Assembly: GCA_041685145.1 (NCBI GenBank)
Contig: JAWLGJ010000015.1
Span: 1-64,000 of the forward strand
Origin: JAWLGJ01 sp041685145
GTDB taxonomy: Bacteria; Pseudomonadota; Alphaproteobacteria; Rhodospirillales; Magnetospirillaceae
Reading direction: 5' to 3'
Length of the DNA: 64,000 bases
Made by a program: the position numbers and the translations under genes. Below the pieces are notes generated by a model. It was not told the origin of the DNA and did not search any database. It saw nothing but the letters and a program-made list of their open reading frames with translations. Numbering within the stretch: the stretch's first letter is position 1; each line of letters opens with the position of its first letter. This document shows positions 17,726-27,585 of the stretch, in pieces.

Positions 17726-17783
17726 GAGCGCCGGGTGAAGCCCCTCCGGCACGTTCCGCCGCCTGATCGAGGCGGAGTGAACG

Positions 17784-19211
17784 ATGTCCAGGCGCATCCT
17801 TTCCCTGTTGCCGTTCGCGGCCATCGCGGCGCCGGCGCGCGCCGCCTTCGACGAAGCCGGGGCGCTGGCGCGGCTGGCGGCGCCAATTTCGGCGGTGGCC
17901 TTCCTCAACATGGGCATGTCGCTGACCGACGTGGTGATGATCGGCTGGCTGGGCGGCGCCGAACTGGCGGCGGCGGCGGTGATGAGCGACGCCTACTCCA
18001 TCGTTTTCTATCTGACCGGCGGCGTCGTCTGCGTGGTCTCGCCGCTGGTCGCCGAAGCCCGCGGCGCCGGCCACGGCGCCGGCGTCCGCCGCGCCGTCCG
18101 GCACGGCCTATGGGCCGCCGCCGCCGCCGCCGTCGTCGCCGCCCTGCTGCTGTGGCATATGCCGGCGGTGCTGGCGGCCCTGGGCCTGGACGCGAAGCTG
18201 GTGGCGCTGGGAACGCCCTATTGCCGCATCATGAGCGGCACGGTGGCGGCGATGCTGCCGCTGGCGTTGTGGCGGCACGTCCTCACCGCCCTGGGGCGGC
18301 CCGAGGTGGTGATGTGGTTCACCCTCGCCGCCCTACCCCTCAACGCCGTGCTCAACCAGGTGCTGATGTTCGGAGCCTTCGGTCTGCCGGCGCTGGGCAT
18401 CGCCGGCGCCGCCGCCGCCTCGCTGCTGGTGGCGATGTCGGTGGCGGCGGGGCTGACCGCCTATGTCGCCTGGACGCCTTCGCTGCGGCGTTACCGCTTC
18501 TTCCGCCGTCTGACGGCGGTGCGGCCGGCGACATTGTGGGAGATGCTGCGCCTGGGCGTGCCGATCGGCGTCGCCAGCTTTGCCGAGGTGGGCGTGTTCC
18601 TGTCCTCGACCCTGGTCGTCGCCGCCTTCGCGCCCGAGGCCCTGGTCGCCCATACCATCGTGCTGCGCACCGCCGGCGTGCTGTACGCCCCGGTGCTGGG
18701 GCTGGGACAGGCGGCGACGGTGCGCATCGCCCACGCGCGCGGCCGCGGCGACATCACCGCCCTGCGGCGGGCCCGCGCCGGGGTGCTGACCGGCGGCTGC
18801 CTGGTCGGAGTTGTCTATGTGGCGGCGCTGGGGATCGTCGCGCCGGTGCTGCCGTGGGCGTTCCTGACGCCGGGCGCCCCCGGCGCGGCCCAGGCTGCCG
18901 CCCTGGCCGGAGAGTTGCTGCTGTTGCTGGGCCTGTGCGAGCTTGGCCACGCCCCCGCCACCGCCATCGTCGGCATCCTGCGCGGCGAGCGCGATACCCG
19001 GGTGCCCATGCTGTTGTCGGTGATCGGTCAGTGGGGCGCCGGCTTCGGCATCGCCATGCTGCTGGTGACCGGCGCGGATGCGGGCGCGGCCGGCATGTGG
19101 ACCGGGATTGCCGCCGGCAGCCTGACGATGGCGGCGCTGCTGGGCGTGCGCCTGAGCCCGCGCGCGGCGGCGCTGACGGGGCAGCGGCCCCAGGCGGCAT
19201 CGGGCTACTGA
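17784..19211 (+). CDS. MATE family efflux transporter
   Basis: 475-residue inner-membrane protein with about 12 hydrophobic segments in two similar halves, typical of MATE cation-coupled drug/sodium antiporters. The first half carries FLNMGMSLTDVVMIGWLGG, a common MATE helix-1 pattern, and the second repeats RLGVPIGVASFAEVGVF. Start ATG 17784 follows GGCGGAG. The gene overlaps the convergent M48 protease gene by 7 bases. The substrate is unknown. Confidence 0.9.
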   Translation: MSRRILSLLPFAAIAAPARAAFDEAGALARLAAPISAVAFLNMGMSLTDVVMIGWLGGAELAAAAVMSDAYSIVFYLTGGVVCVVSPLVAEARGAGHGAGVRRAVRHGLWAAAAAAVVAALLLWHMPAVLAALGLDAKLVALGTPYCRIMSGTVAAMLPLALWRHVLTALGRPEVVMWFTLAALPLNAVLNQVLMFGAFGLPALGIAGAAAASLLVAMSVAAGLTAYVAWTPSLRRYRFFRRLTAVRPATLWEMLRLGVPIGVASFAEVGVFLSSTLVVAAFAPEALVAHTIVLRTAGVLYAPVLGLGQAATVRIAHARGRGDITALRRARAGVLTGGCLVGVVYVAALGIVAPVLPWAFLTPGAPGAAQAAALAGELLLLLGLCELGHAPATAIVGILRGERDTRVPMLLSVIGQWGAGFGIAMLLVTGADAGAAGMWTGIAAGSLTMAALLGVRLSPRAAALTGQRPQAASGY

Positions 19212-19987
19212 CTGCGGCGATACAGTTCCATCGCCTCCGGCAACTGCGCCTGAAGCTGCTCGATGCGCTGCTCCGGCGCCGGGTGGGTGGACAGGAAGGT
19301 CGGCACCGCGGCGCCATCGGCGCGCATCTTCTCCCAAAGCCCGATGGCGGCCCCGGGGTCGTAGCCGGCGCGGGCCATGTGGTGCAGGCCCAGCCGGTCG
19401 GCCTCCAGTTCCTGGTTGCGGGAATAGGGCAGAATGACTCCGTACTGGGCCCCCGCGCCGAGCACCCCCGCCACGAGGCTGGCATCGGCGCCGGTGCCGG
19501 CGCCCAGCGCGGCGCTGGCAAGGTCGATGCCCAATTGCGTCGCCATCTGGGAACTCAGCCGCTCGCGGGCGTGCTCGGCCTCGTTGTGGGCGATTTCGTG
19601 GGCGATCACCGCCGCCAGTTCGTCGTCGCTCCGCGCGAGGTCCATCATGCCTTCATAGACGCCGATCTTGTTGCCCGGCAGCGCGAAGGCGTTGACCTCG
19701 CCCCCACGGAAGACGACCACCTCCCAATCACCGGGGTTTTCATCGGCGCCGACCAGGACGCGCTCCGCCACCCGCTCCGCCCGCCGCTGCATGGCGACGT
19801 CGCGGGTGACCGGGGTTTGGGCGCGGATCTCTTCCCACGCCGCCACGCCCATGTCCTGGGTCTGCTCCTGCGAAACGAGATTCAGGCCGAGCCCGGTCGC
19901 GCCGGTCTCGCACCCGCCCACCGCCAGCGGCAGCACCGCCGCCAGAATCGCCACGCCCTTGTGCAGGCTCCATGCTCGTCCGGTCAT
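19205..19987 (-). CDS. M48-family metalloprotease lipoprotein
   Basis: 260-residue predicted lipoprotein. A signal peptide ends in lipobox LAVGGC. The zinc motif HEIAHNEAEH (HExxH) lies in the middle, with the third ligand expected in the following NQELEADRLG. This is the layout of periplasmic LoiP/BepA-like M48 proteases involved in outer-membrane protein quality control. There is no TPR extension, so it is closer to the short LoiP type. ATG 19987 is chosen to place the signal peptide at the N-terminus. Divergent from the RND pump operon. Confidence 0.88.
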   Translation of the reverse strand: MTGRAWSLHKGVAILAAVLPLAVGGCETGATGLGLNLVSQEQTQDMGVAAWEEIRAQTPVTRDVAMQRRAERVAERVLVGADENPGDWEVVVFRGGEVNAFALPGNKIGVYEGMMDLARSDDELAAVIAHEIAHNEAEHARERLSSQMATQLGIDLASAALGAGTGADASLVAGVLGAGAQYGVILPYSRNQELEADRLGLHHMARAGYDPGAAIGLWEKMRADGAAVPTFLSTHPAPEQRIEQLQAQLPEAMELYRRSQ

Positions 19988-20059
19988 GGCACCACCGCTT
20001 TTTTGCCGCTCTCTTCCAACACCCGACCGCGCCCGGAGGTTCCCGCTGCGGGATGCGTC

Positions 20060-20089
20060 TTGACCACCGCACGGCGGGGCGCCTATAGC
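20060..20089 (+). promoter_or_regulatory. Candidate sigma-70 promoter of the RND pump genes
   Basis: TTGACC (20060-20065) and TATAGC (20084-20089) are 18 bases apart, about 70 bases before the adaptor start. It sits in the 174-base divergent region with the M48 protease gene. No regulator gene is adjacent. Confidence 0.45.
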
Positions 20090-20161
20090 TCGCAATAGAG
20101 CGCGGACGTTTCCATCTCTTCGCTAGGTCGTTCGCGTTATGGCTATGAGATAAGACGCGCC

Positions 20162-21265
20162 GTGCTGAGGGCATTCGTCGTCCTGATATTGCTGGCCGCC
20201 GTTGCCGGGGGCTTGTATCTCGCCCGTGAATGGCTGCCGTCGCCGGGCGGCGATACCGAGGTCGCCGGCGAGCCGGCGTCGAGCGAACGGCCGGCGACCG
20301 CGGTGGCGGTGGCGCCGGTGGCGGAGTCGGTCGTCGTGGACGAACTGCGCGCCGTCGGCACGGTCAGCGCCCGCAACGCCGTGGCCCTGACGGTGCGGGC
20401 GGCGGGCAGCGTCAGCGCCATCCTTTTCGACCACGGCGACACGGTCGAGGCCGGCACCCCGCTGGTGCGCCTGGAGGACGCCGAGGAACGCGCTCAGCTG
20501 GCGGCGGCGCGGGCCGAGCTTGAGACCGCCCGCCGGGCGCACGAGCGCGCTGTGGAACTGCGACGGGACGGGGCGGTATCACAACAGGCCCTCGACCAGG
20601 CCGCCGCCGAACTGGAAGCCGCCCGCGCCCAGGTCGCCGTGGCCGAGGCCCGGCTGGACGAGCGCGTGGTGCGGGCGCCCTTCGCCGGACGCCTGGGCCT
20701 GCGCGAGATCAGCCCCGGCGCCTGGGTCGAACCGGGAAGCGCCATCACCACGCTTGACGACATCACCACCGTCTATGTCGATTTCCGCGTGCCGGAACGG
20801 CACCTGCCGGTGCTGGCCGTGGAACAGCCAGTGACGGTGACCTCGGTCGCGCACCAGGGGCAGGCGTTTGCCGGCCGGGTGGTCAATATCGGCTCGCGCA
20901 TCGACCCCGCCACCCGGCAGGTGCGGGTGCGCGCCCTGCTCGACACCCGCGACGGCGTGCTGCGCGCCGGCCAGCTTGTCACCGTCGAGGTGGCCGTGCG
21001 CGAACGCCCCGCGCTGCTGGTGCCCAGCACCGCGGTCTATGCCGTGGGGCGGCAATACTTCGCCTTCATCGTCGACGAAGACAACCGCGCCCGGCGCCGG
21101 GTGGTCACCCTGGGCGAACGCCAGGACGGTCGCGTCGAGATCGTCGACGGCCTCGCGCTGGGCGAGCGGCTGGTCGTCGAAGGGGCGACGAAGCTGGACG
21201 AGGACGACCGCATACGGGTGGTGCCGCCCGTGGCGCTGGACAGCACGCCGGCGTCGGAAAGCTGA
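20162..21265 (+). CDS. RND efflux periplasmic adaptor subunit
   Basis: 367-residue membrane-fusion protein. One N-terminal membrane anchor (about 3-22), a lipoyl-like half (SAILFDHGDTVEAGTPLVRL), a coiled-coil hairpin (about 100-165), the second lipoyl half (RVVRAPFAGRLGLREISPGAWV), then beta-barrel and membrane-proximal domains. It links the pump at 21277 to an outer-membrane channel; no TolC-like gene is nearby. The start is GTG 20162. The stop is 11 bases before the permease start. Confidence 0.93.
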   Translation: MLRAFVVLILLAAVAGGLYLAREWLPSPGGDTEVAGEPASSERPATAVAVAPVAESVVVDELRAVGTVSARNAVALTVRAAGSVSAILFDHGDTVEAGTPLVRLEDAEERAQLAAARAELETARRAHERAVELRRDGAVSQQALDQAAAELEAARAQVAVAEARLDERVVRAPFAGRLGLREISPGAWVEPGSAITTLDDITTVYVDFRVPERHLPVLAVEQPVTVTSVAHQGQAFAGRVVNIGSRIDPATRQVRVRALLDTRDGVLRAGQLVTVEVAVRERPALLVPSTAVYAVGRQYFAFIVDEDNRARRRVVTLGERQDGRVEIVDGLALGERLVVEGATKLDEDDRIRVVPPVALDSTPASES

Positions 21266-21276
21266 GGCAACCGGCG

Positions 21277-24200
21277 ATGCGCCTTTCCACCCTTTCCGTG
21301 CGCCGCCCCATCGCCGCCAGCGTCGCCAACCTTCTTATCCTGGTTTTCGGGCTGTTCGCGCTGACGCAGTTGTCGGTGCGCGAGGCGCCCGACATCAACC
21401 CGCCCCTGGTCAGCGTCAGCACCAATTATGGCGCCGCCGCCGCCGAGGTGGTGGAAAGCCGCGTCACCCGCATCATCGAGGACTATCTGGCCGGCATCGA
21501 GGGCATCGACACCATCACCTCGTCCAGCGGCGACGGCCGCAGCCGCATCACCATCGAATTCCGCCTCGACCGCGACATCGACGCCGCCGCCAACGACGTG
21601 CGCGACCGCGTCAACCGCGCGCTGCGGGAACTGCCGGACGACATCGACCCGCCGCGCGTCGCCAAGGCCGACGAGAACGCCGACGAGGTGATGTGGCTGA
21701 CCCTGCGCAGCGATCATCTGGATTCGATGGCGTTGACCGACCTGGTGCAGCGCCGCGTCGTCGACCGGCTGATCGCCGTCGACGGGGTGGCGCAGATCAA
21801 TATCGGCGGCGACCGGCGCTATGCCATGCGTGTGTGGCTGGACCGCCACGCCCTCGCCGCCCGGGGGGTGACCGTCGGCGACATCGAGGCGGCGCTGCGG
21901 CGCGAGAACGTCGAGTTGCCGGCGGGGCGCCTGGAAGGGCGGGCGCAGAATCTCACCGTGCGCACCATGCGCGACTACGCCACGCCCGAGGATTTCGCCC
22001 GCCTGCCCGTACGCACCACCGCCGACGGCGAGGTGCTGCGCCTGGGCGAACTCGCCCGCATCGAGATCGCGCCCGAGGACACCACCCGCTATTTCCGCGC
22101 CAACGGCCGCCATTCCCTGGGGCTGGGCATCATCGCGCAGACCGACGCCAACGTGCTGGAGGTTGGCCAGGGGGTGCGCGACGAACTCGACCGTATCCTT
22201 GTCGACCTGCCGCGGGACATGGATGTCGGCGTCAGCTATGACAGTTCGGTCTTCGTCAGCGCGGCGCTGACCGAGGTACTGACCACCCTGGCCATCGCCA
22301 TCGGGCTGGTGACGGCGGTGATCTATCTGTTCCTGGGCAGCGGTCGCGTCACCTTCATCGCCATCACCGCCATTCCGCTGTCGCTCATCGGCGGCCTGCT
22401 GGCCATCTGGCTGCTGGGCTTCAGCATCAATGTTCTGACCCTGCTGGCCTTCGTGCTGGCGGCCGGGCTGGTGGTCGACGACACCATCGTCGTCACCGAG
22501 GCGATCTGGCGCCGCTTTGAAAAGGGCGAGCGCGCCCGTGACGCCGCCATCGCCGGCGCCGGCACCGTCGGCTTCGCGGTCATCGCCACCACCGCCGTGC
22601 TGGTGGCGGTGTTCGCGCCGCTGGCGTTGCAGCAGGGGCATGTCGGGCGCCTGTTCGCCGAATTCGCGCTGACGATGGCGGCCACCGTCGCCATCTCGAC
22701 CTTCGTGGCGCTGACACTGGCGCCGGCGCTGGCGGGGCGGATGCTGGGGTCGAATCAGCAGCCCAATCTTCTCATCCGGCTGGTCGACCGGGGCGTCGCC
22801 GCCCTGGAGCGGGGGTACCGCCGCGCCCTGGGACTGTTCCTGCATTCGCCGGTTCCGCTGGTGCTGGTGGTGGTGGCGGCGGTGGTGGCGGCGGTGGTGC
22901 TGTTCCGCGCCCTGCCGCAGGAACTGGTGCCGCGCGAGGACCGCGGCGGCTACTACGTCACCGCCCAGGTGCCCGAGGGCGCCTCGTTCGAATACGCCCG
23001 CGCCTACGCCCAGGAACTGGAGAAGATCCTGCTGCCGCGCGTGGAAAGCGGCGAGGCGGTGCAGGCGATGACCGGCGTCTGGGGCGGGGCGCGGCCGCGG
23101 GCGGTGGCCATCGTCGCGCTGGCCGACTGGTCGGAGCGCGACAAGCACATCGAAACCATCATGGATGAGGTCAGCCGCGAGGTCTCGAACCTGCCGGGGG
23201 TCGAGGCCTTCGCCCGCTCGCGGCCGTCTCTTGGCCAACGTTCGGGCGGGCGGCCGGTGCAACTGGTCATCACCGGTCCCACCTGGGGGCAACTGGCGGA
23301 ATGGCGCGACCGGATGCTGGCGCGCTTCGAGGCCAACGAACGCCTGGTCAGCCCCAGCGCCGATTTCGACGAGCGCCGCTTGCAGATCCTGGTGCGCGTG
23401 GACCGCGACCGCGCCGCCGAACTGGGCGTGCCCGCCGACGAGGTGGGGCGCACCCTGCAGACGGCGCTGGGGGCGCGCACCGTCGGCACCTATGTCGACC
23501 GCGGCGAGGAATACGACGTCATCGTCCAGGCCGCCGACGACGATCGGCGCAGCCCCGGCGACATCACCGATTTGTATGTGCGCACCGCCGCCGGCGATCT
23601 GGTGTCGCTGTCCAACCTCGTCACCCTCGACGAGGAGGCGGCGGCCGCGACCTACAACCGCTTCGACCGCCGCCGCGCCATCACGATCTCGGCGGGGCTG
23701 GCGCCCGGCTATCCGCTGGGCGAGGCGGTGGCCTTCCTGCGCCAGGCGGCGGCTGAGGAACTTCCCGCCACCGCCGCCATCGAGTTCCGCGGCGAAAGCG
23801 GCGAGTACCAGCGCGCCACCGAGGCCGGCTACTTCACCTTCGTGCTGTCGCTGGCGGTGGTGTTCCTGGTGCTGGCGGCGCAATTCGAGAACCTGCGCCT
23901 GCCCATCCTCATCATGATGACCGTGCCCTTCGCCACCACCGGCGCACTGTTCGGGCTGTGGCTGACGGGGCAGTCGTTGAACATCTACAGCCAGATCGGC
24001 GTGGTGATGCTGGTGGGGCTGGCGGCGAAGAACGGCATCCTGCTGGTCGAGTATGCCAACCAGCTTTCGCGGCAGGGCTTGCCGGGGCCACATGCGGCGG
24101 TGGAAGCGGCGGTGGTGCGCCTGCGGCCGGTGCTGATGACCGCCATCTCCACCGCCGCCGGGGCGGTGCCGCTGGTCCTGGGCTCGGGCGCCGGCTCGGA

Positions 24201-24363
24201 AAGCCGCTTCGTGGTCGGCGTCGCCGTGCTGACCGGCATCAGCTTCGCAACCCTGCTGACGCTGTTCGTCGTCCCCGCCCTCTACCGCTGGACCGGACGG
24301 CGCGAGCCGCGTCTCCCCGAGGCGCCCGCCGTTGAAACGGCCCACGCCGAGGCCGCGCAATAG
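21277..24363 (+). CDS. RND efflux transporter permease subunit
   Basis: 1028-residue inner-membrane trimeric pump of the AcrB/HAE-1 family. Helix 4 has LVVDDTIVV with the paired proton-relay Asp residues, and helix 10 has LAAKNGILLVEYAN with the relay Lys. Two large periplasmic loops follow helices 1 and 7. Start ATG 21277. It forms a two-gene operon with the adaptor and is slightly shorter than AcrB, as in MexF/MdtB-like multidrug pumps. The substrate cannot be assigned. Confidence 0.95.
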   Translation: MRLSTLSVRRPIAASVANLLILVFGLFALTQLSVREAPDINPPLVSVSTNYGAAAAEVVESRVTRIIEDYLAGIEGIDTITSSSGDGRSRITIEFRLDRDIDAAANDVRDRVNRALRELPDDIDPPRVAKADENADEVMWLTLRSDHLDSMALTDLVQRRVVDRLIAVDGVAQINIGGDRRYAMRVWLDRHALAARGVTVGDIEAALRRENVELPAGRLEGRAQNLTVRTMRDYATPEDFARLPVRTTADGEVLRLGELARIEIAPEDTTRYFRANGRHSLGLGIIAQTDANVLEVGQGVRDELDRILVDLPRDMDVGVSYDSSVFVSAALTEVLTTLAIAIGLVTAVIYLFLGSGRVTFIAITAIPLSLIGGLLAIWLLGFSINVLTLLAFVLAAGLVVDDTIVVTEAIWRRFEKGERARDAAIAGAGTVGFAVIATTAVLVAVFAPLALQQGHVGRLFAEFALTMAATVAISTFVALTLAPALAGRMLGSNQQPNLLIRLVDRGVAALERGYRRALGLFLHSPVPLVLVVVAAVVAAVVLFRALPQELVPREDRGGYYVTAQVPEGASFEYARAYAQELEKILLPRVESGEAVQAMTGVWGGARPRAVAIVALADWSERDKHIETIMDEVSREVSNLPGVEAFARSRPSLGQRSGGRPVQLVITGPTWGQLAEWRDRMLARFEANERLVSPSADFDERRLQILVRVDRDRAAELGVPADEVGRTLQTALGARTVGTYVDRGEEYDVIVQAADDDRRSPGDITDLYVRTAAGDLVSLSNLVTLDEEAAAATYNRFDRRRAITISAGLAPGYPLGEAVAFLRQAAAEELPATAAIEFRGESGEYQRATEAGYFTFVLSLAVVFLVLAAQFENLRLPILIMMTVPFATTGALFGLWLTGQSLNIYSQIGVVMLVGLAAKNGILLVEYANQLSRQGLPGPHAAVEAAVVRLRPVLMTAISTAAGAVPLVLGSGAGSESRFVVGVAVLTGISFATLLTLFVVPALYRWTGRREPRLPEAPAVETAHAEAAQ

Positions 24364-24386
24364 GACGCCGGGGAGGACAGCGGCAC

Positions 24387-24415
24387 TTGCCCAACGGCGC
24401 CCCGCCGCTTAGATA
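24387..24415 (+). promoter_or_regulatory. Candidate promoter of erpA
   Basis: TTGCCC (24387-24392) and TAGATA (24410-24415) have an ideal 17-base spacer, 36 bases before the erpA ATG. I see no clear IscR or Rir box. Confidence 0.4.
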
Positions 24416-24451
24416 GTTTGGAAGGCGTCCAATCGAGCCACCGGAGATCCC

Positions 24452-24799
24452 ATGAGTGAAAGCGCCGTCGCGCCCGGTCTGGTGCTAAGCGAGTCCGCCG
24501 CCACGCGCATCAAGCGGCTGCGGGACATGGAGCAGGATTCCTCGCTCATGCTGCGGGTGACGGTCAGCGGCGGCGGCTGCTCGGGCTTCCAGTATGCCTT
24601 CTCGCTCGACAAAACCGTCGCCGACGACGATCTTGTCTTCGAGCAGCACGGGGTAGGCGTGGTCATCGACGAGGTGTCGCTGGGCCTGCTGGACGGGTCC
24701 GTCGTCGACTATGTGGAAAGCCTGGTGGGCGCGGCGTTCCAGATACGCAATCCCAATGCCGCCTCGACCTGCGGCTGCGGCAGTTCCTTCGCGGTCTGA
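24452..24799 (+). CDS. erpA: Iron-sulfur cluster insertion protein ErpA (A-type carrier)
   Basis: 115-residue A-type Fe-S carrier. The three conserved cysteines are in SGGGCSGFQY and in the C-terminal TCGCGSSF. It delivers [4Fe-4S] clusters to target enzymes. Start ATG 24452 follows CCGGAG. In alphaproteobacteria this gene is often next to xth, as here (xth at 25547), with one convergent gene between them. IscA is an alternative name, but no isc genes are present. Confidence 0.93.
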   Translation: MSESAVAPGLVLSESAATRIKRLRDMEQDSSLMLRVTVSGGGCSGFQYAFSLDKTVADDDLVFEQHGVGVVIDEVSLGLLDGSVVDYVESLVGAAFQIRNPNAASTCGCGSSFAV

Positions 24800-24811
24800 G
24801 CTGCCGCTCCC

Positions 24812-25465
24812 CTACCAGTTACGGCAGCTTCGCAGCACACGGCGATAGGCGTCGTCGGTGTCGATTTCGGCGTTGACGCGCCGCCGCTCGGCGTCGAGAT
24901 CCCGCATCACCGTTTGCAGCGCCGCGTGCAGGCTGGCTTGGATGCGATCCTCGGCCTGCCGTGGATGCGCCGCCACGACCGGACTGACCGCGGCCGCCGC
25001 CTCCGCCAGGCCGCGTTTCAGCCGGCGCCCGTGCGGCCGCAACAGGCCGCGCGTCCGCGTGACGTGCTGGTTCTCGTGACCGGTGATGGCGCGCGACTGG
25101 CAACTCCCGCGGCGGTATTCCGAGGCGACAAAGACGGTCATCTCGGGAATTTCCAGAACGGCGTCCACCGACTGCACGCCGGCGCAGACGCCGCCGTCGG
25201 GCCGGGGCGACACCCAGCTTTGCACCTCGATGCGGCTGACGAAGCCCGACACCGTCAGGCCCAGGGCCTGCTGATGATGCGACAGCACCAGATCGTCGCG
25301 GCCCATCGTCGTCAGGCTGGCGCGGTCCTGGTCGCGGCGGTACTCGGTCTCGGGGGCCCGGATCACCACCCGCACCCGCGGGTCTTCGTCCGGCGCCGGG
25401 CAGGCGGCCGCCGCCGCGCCGGCGGTGCCCAGCAGGGCGACCAGGGTAATCGCCGCGCACCGCAC
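24812..25465 (-). CDS. Secreted protein with HENQH motif (possible DUF922-type)
   Basis: 217 residues with a signal peptide (about 1-18) and several cysteines. A central segment reads ITGHENQHVTRTR: HExxH-like (H-E-N-Q-H), as in metal-dependent peptidases and in DUF922 proteins. This suggests a periplasmic zinc-binding protein, but no function is proven. The C-terminal half is helical and charged. GTG 25465 is chosen because it opens the signal peptide and follows GGGAGAGG. It is convergent with erpA (12 bases) and divergent from xth. Confidence 0.6.
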   Translation of the reverse strand: MRCAAITLVALLGTAGAAAAACPAPDEDPRVRVVIRAPETEYRRDQDRASLTTMGRDDLVLSHHQQALGLTVSGFVSRIEVQSWVSPRPDGGVCAGVQSVDAVLEIPEMTVFVASEYRRGSCQSRAITGHENQHVTRTRGLLRPHGRRLKRGLAEAAAAVSPVVAAHPRQAEDRIQASLHAALQTVMRDLDAERRRVNAEIDTDDAYRRVLRSCRNW

Positions 25466-25546
25466 CCGTCGACCTCTCCCGTTGCCAATCCGCCGCCGCA
25501 AGGTTACTCCTGGCCCCGACGGCGCCACAACCCTCCGGAGGTCGGC

Positions 25547-26320
25547 GTGAGGATAGCCACCTGGAACGTCAATTCCATCAAGGCCCGCCTGCCCAATGTC
25601 ATGGACTGGCTGGACCGCGCCCGGCCGGACGTCCTGCTGCTGCAGGAGACCAAATGCACCGACGGAGAGTTTCCGCGCCTGGAGTTCGAGGCGCGCGGCC
25701 TTCACATAGCCACCCACGGCCAGAAGACCTACAACGGCGTGGCGGTGATCTCCCGCCGGCCCATCCGCGACGTCGTGCGCGGCCTGCCCGGCGACCCCGA
25801 GGGCGGCGAGGCGCGCCACATCGAGGCGGTTCTGGAGGGAGGGCTGCGGGTGGCGTCGGTGTATGTGCCGATGGGGCAGTCGCCGCACTCGGACCGCTTT
25901 CCCTTCAAGCTGCGTTTCCTGGAGGCGGTGGAAAGCCGCGCCCGCACGCTGCTGACCGCCGAAGAGGCGTTTGTCTTCGGCGGCGACTTCAATGTCGCGC
26001 CGGAAGCCATTGATATCTATGACGCCGCGGCGATGGAAGGCCGGGTCTTGTTTCATCCCGAGGAACGCCGGCGGCTGCGGCGGCTGCTGTTCGCCGGCCT
26101 GACCGACGCCTATAGGGCGCTGCATCCCCAGCCGGGTGCCTTCACCTGGTGGGATTACCGCGCCGGGGCCTGGCAGCAGGGGCACGGCCTGCGCATCGAT
26201 CATTTGCTGTTGTCGCCGAAGGCCGCGGACCGCCTCGCCGCCGCCGGCATCGACAGCGAGCCCCGCGGCCGCGACAAATGCTCGGATCACACGCCGGTGT
26301 GGTGCGAACTCCTGGACTGA
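25547..26320 (+). CDS. xth: Exodeoxyribonuclease III (AP endonuclease)
   Basis: 257-residue class II AP endonuclease for base-excision repair. Motifs in order: RIATWNVNSIKARL, LLLQETKCTD with the metal-binding Glu, GGDFNVAPEAIDIYD, FTWWDYRAGAW and RIDHLLLSP, and SDHTPVW with the catalytic His. Start GTG 25547 follows GGAGG closely. Its last 34 bases overlap the end of the convergent histidine kinase gene. Confidence 0.95.
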   Translation: MRIATWNVNSIKARLPNVMDWLDRARPDVLLLQETKCTDGEFPRLEFEARGLHIATHGQKTYNGVAVISRRPIRDVVRGLPGDPEGGEARHIEAVLEGGLRVASVYVPMGQSPHSDRFPFKLRFLEAVESRARTLLTAEEAFVFGGDFNVAPEAIDIYDAAAMEGRVLFHPEERRRLRRLLFAGLTDAYRALHPQPGAFTWWDYRAGAWQQGHGLRIDHLLLSPKAADRLAAAGIDSEPRGRDKCSDHTPVWCELLD

Positions 26321-27585
26321 GCGTCGGGGTCGGCCAGCGGCACCGTGATGTAGAAAAGCGACCCCCGGCCGGGCCAGGATTCGGCCCCCACCTCGTGGCC
26401 GAGAAGGCGGCCGACGCGGCTGACAATGCCCAGCCCCAGCCCCAGGCCCTTGCGTCGGTCGCGCTCGGGGTTGTTGAACTGCACGAAGTCGTCGAACACG
26501 GTCTCCAACTCGCGCTCGGCCAAGCCACAGCCATTGTCCCAGACCTCGATGCGGGCCTTGGGGCCATGCCGCCGGCACCCCACCAGCACCCGCGACGGCC
26601 GCGCGTGGTGCAGCGCGTTGGAAATGTACTGCGCCACCGCCAGGCGCGCCAGGCCGGCATCGGTGAGCACCGGCAGCGACGACGGCACCCGGCGCAGCGC
26701 CACCCCCTTGGCGGCGGCCACGGCCGTCTGTTCACGCACCGGGCCATCAATGAGATCGGCGACCGAGGATGCCTTCTGGCGCACCGTGACGATGCCCGCG
26801 TCCAGCGCCGCCGCCCGCGCCAGAACGTCCAGCACCTCGCGCCCAGCCTCCAGGGCCTCGACGGCCCGCTCCGCCAGCATTCGCTCGGCGGGATCGTTCA
26901 CGCGCACCCGCAGCGCCTCGATCAGCAGCAGCGCCGCCTGGTAGGGCTGGCGCAGGTCGTGGCTGGCGGCGGCGAGGAAGTGGCTCTTGCTGCGTTCGGC
27001 GCGCCTCAACTCGGCGACGACGCGCTGGTGCGCCGCCAACATGCTTTCGAGGCGGGTGTTGGCGATTGCGAGTGCGCGGGTGCGCTCGCGGACGCGGTGT
27101 TCGAGGAACTGGCGCGCCTCGGCCACCGCCGTCTGGGCGCGGTGACTTTCGGTGATATCGCGGTCGATGCCCCGGTAGCCCCGGAAAAAGCCCTGGGCAT
27201 CGATGACAGGCACGGCGCTGGTCTCCAGCACCACCGTGCGGCCGTCCTTGCGGATATTGATGTTCTCCAGGCGCGCGATCGGGATCCGGCGATGGAAGAC
27301 GTCGACCAGGTGATCGCGGACCCGCTGCGCCTCGGACGCCGGCATGAAATCGAAGGGCGTGCGGCCGATGACCTCCTCGGGGGCGTAGCCGAGGATGTCG
27401 GCGACCCGTGGATTGGAATAGACATAGCGGCAGTCGGCGTCGATCTCCCAGATCCAGTCGGAGGTCCACTCCAGCAGGCTGCGCAGGCGCTCGACATCGG
27501 CATCCAGCGGTTCGCCAAACGGAACCTGCGCGGGCCGCGCCAAAACGTTTCCTTGCGACAAGCTCATTGGCCGAAGATCATGCAT
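26287..27585 (-). CDS. PAS-domain sensor histidine kinase
   Basis: About 432-residue soluble kinase. The PAS domain (about 35-155) contains WTSDWIWEIDADCRYVY and the PAC segment FFRGYRGIDRDITE. A coiled coil leads to the HisKA motif ASHDLRQPYQA with the phosphorylated His. The ATPase domain has DNGCGL (G1) and GLGLGLGIV (G2). No membrane segment, receiver domain or adjacent response regulator was found, so its partner is elsewhere. The start is uncertain: ATG 27585 or ATG 27567. The 3' end overlaps xth by 34 bases. Confidence 0.88.
   Translation of the reverse strand: MHDLRPMSLSQGNVLARPAQVPFGEPLDADVERLRSLLEWTSDWIWEIDADCRYVYSNPRVADILGYAPEEVIGRTPFDFMPASEAQRVRDHLVDVFHRRIPIARLENINIRKDGRTVVLETSAVPVIDAQGFFRGYRGIDRDITESHRAQTAVAEARQFLEHRVRERTRALAIANTRLESMLAAHQRVVAELRRAERSKSHFLAAASHDLRQPYQAALLLIEALRVRVNDPAERMLAERAVEALEAGREVLDVLARAAALDAGIVTVRQKASSVADLIDGPVREQTAVAAAKGVALRRVPSSLPVLTDAGLARLAVAQYISNALHHARPSRVLVGCRRHGPKARIEVWDNGCGLAERELETVFDDFVQFNNPERDRRKGLGLGLGIVSRVGRLLGHEVGAESWPGRGSLFYITVPLADPDAQSRSSHHTGV

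Noticed and set aside
21037..24360. Long open frame on the - strand
   Set aside because: Antisense of the RND permease, with the same low-complexity His/Gln/Arg composition; the + strand gene has intact proton-relay motifs.
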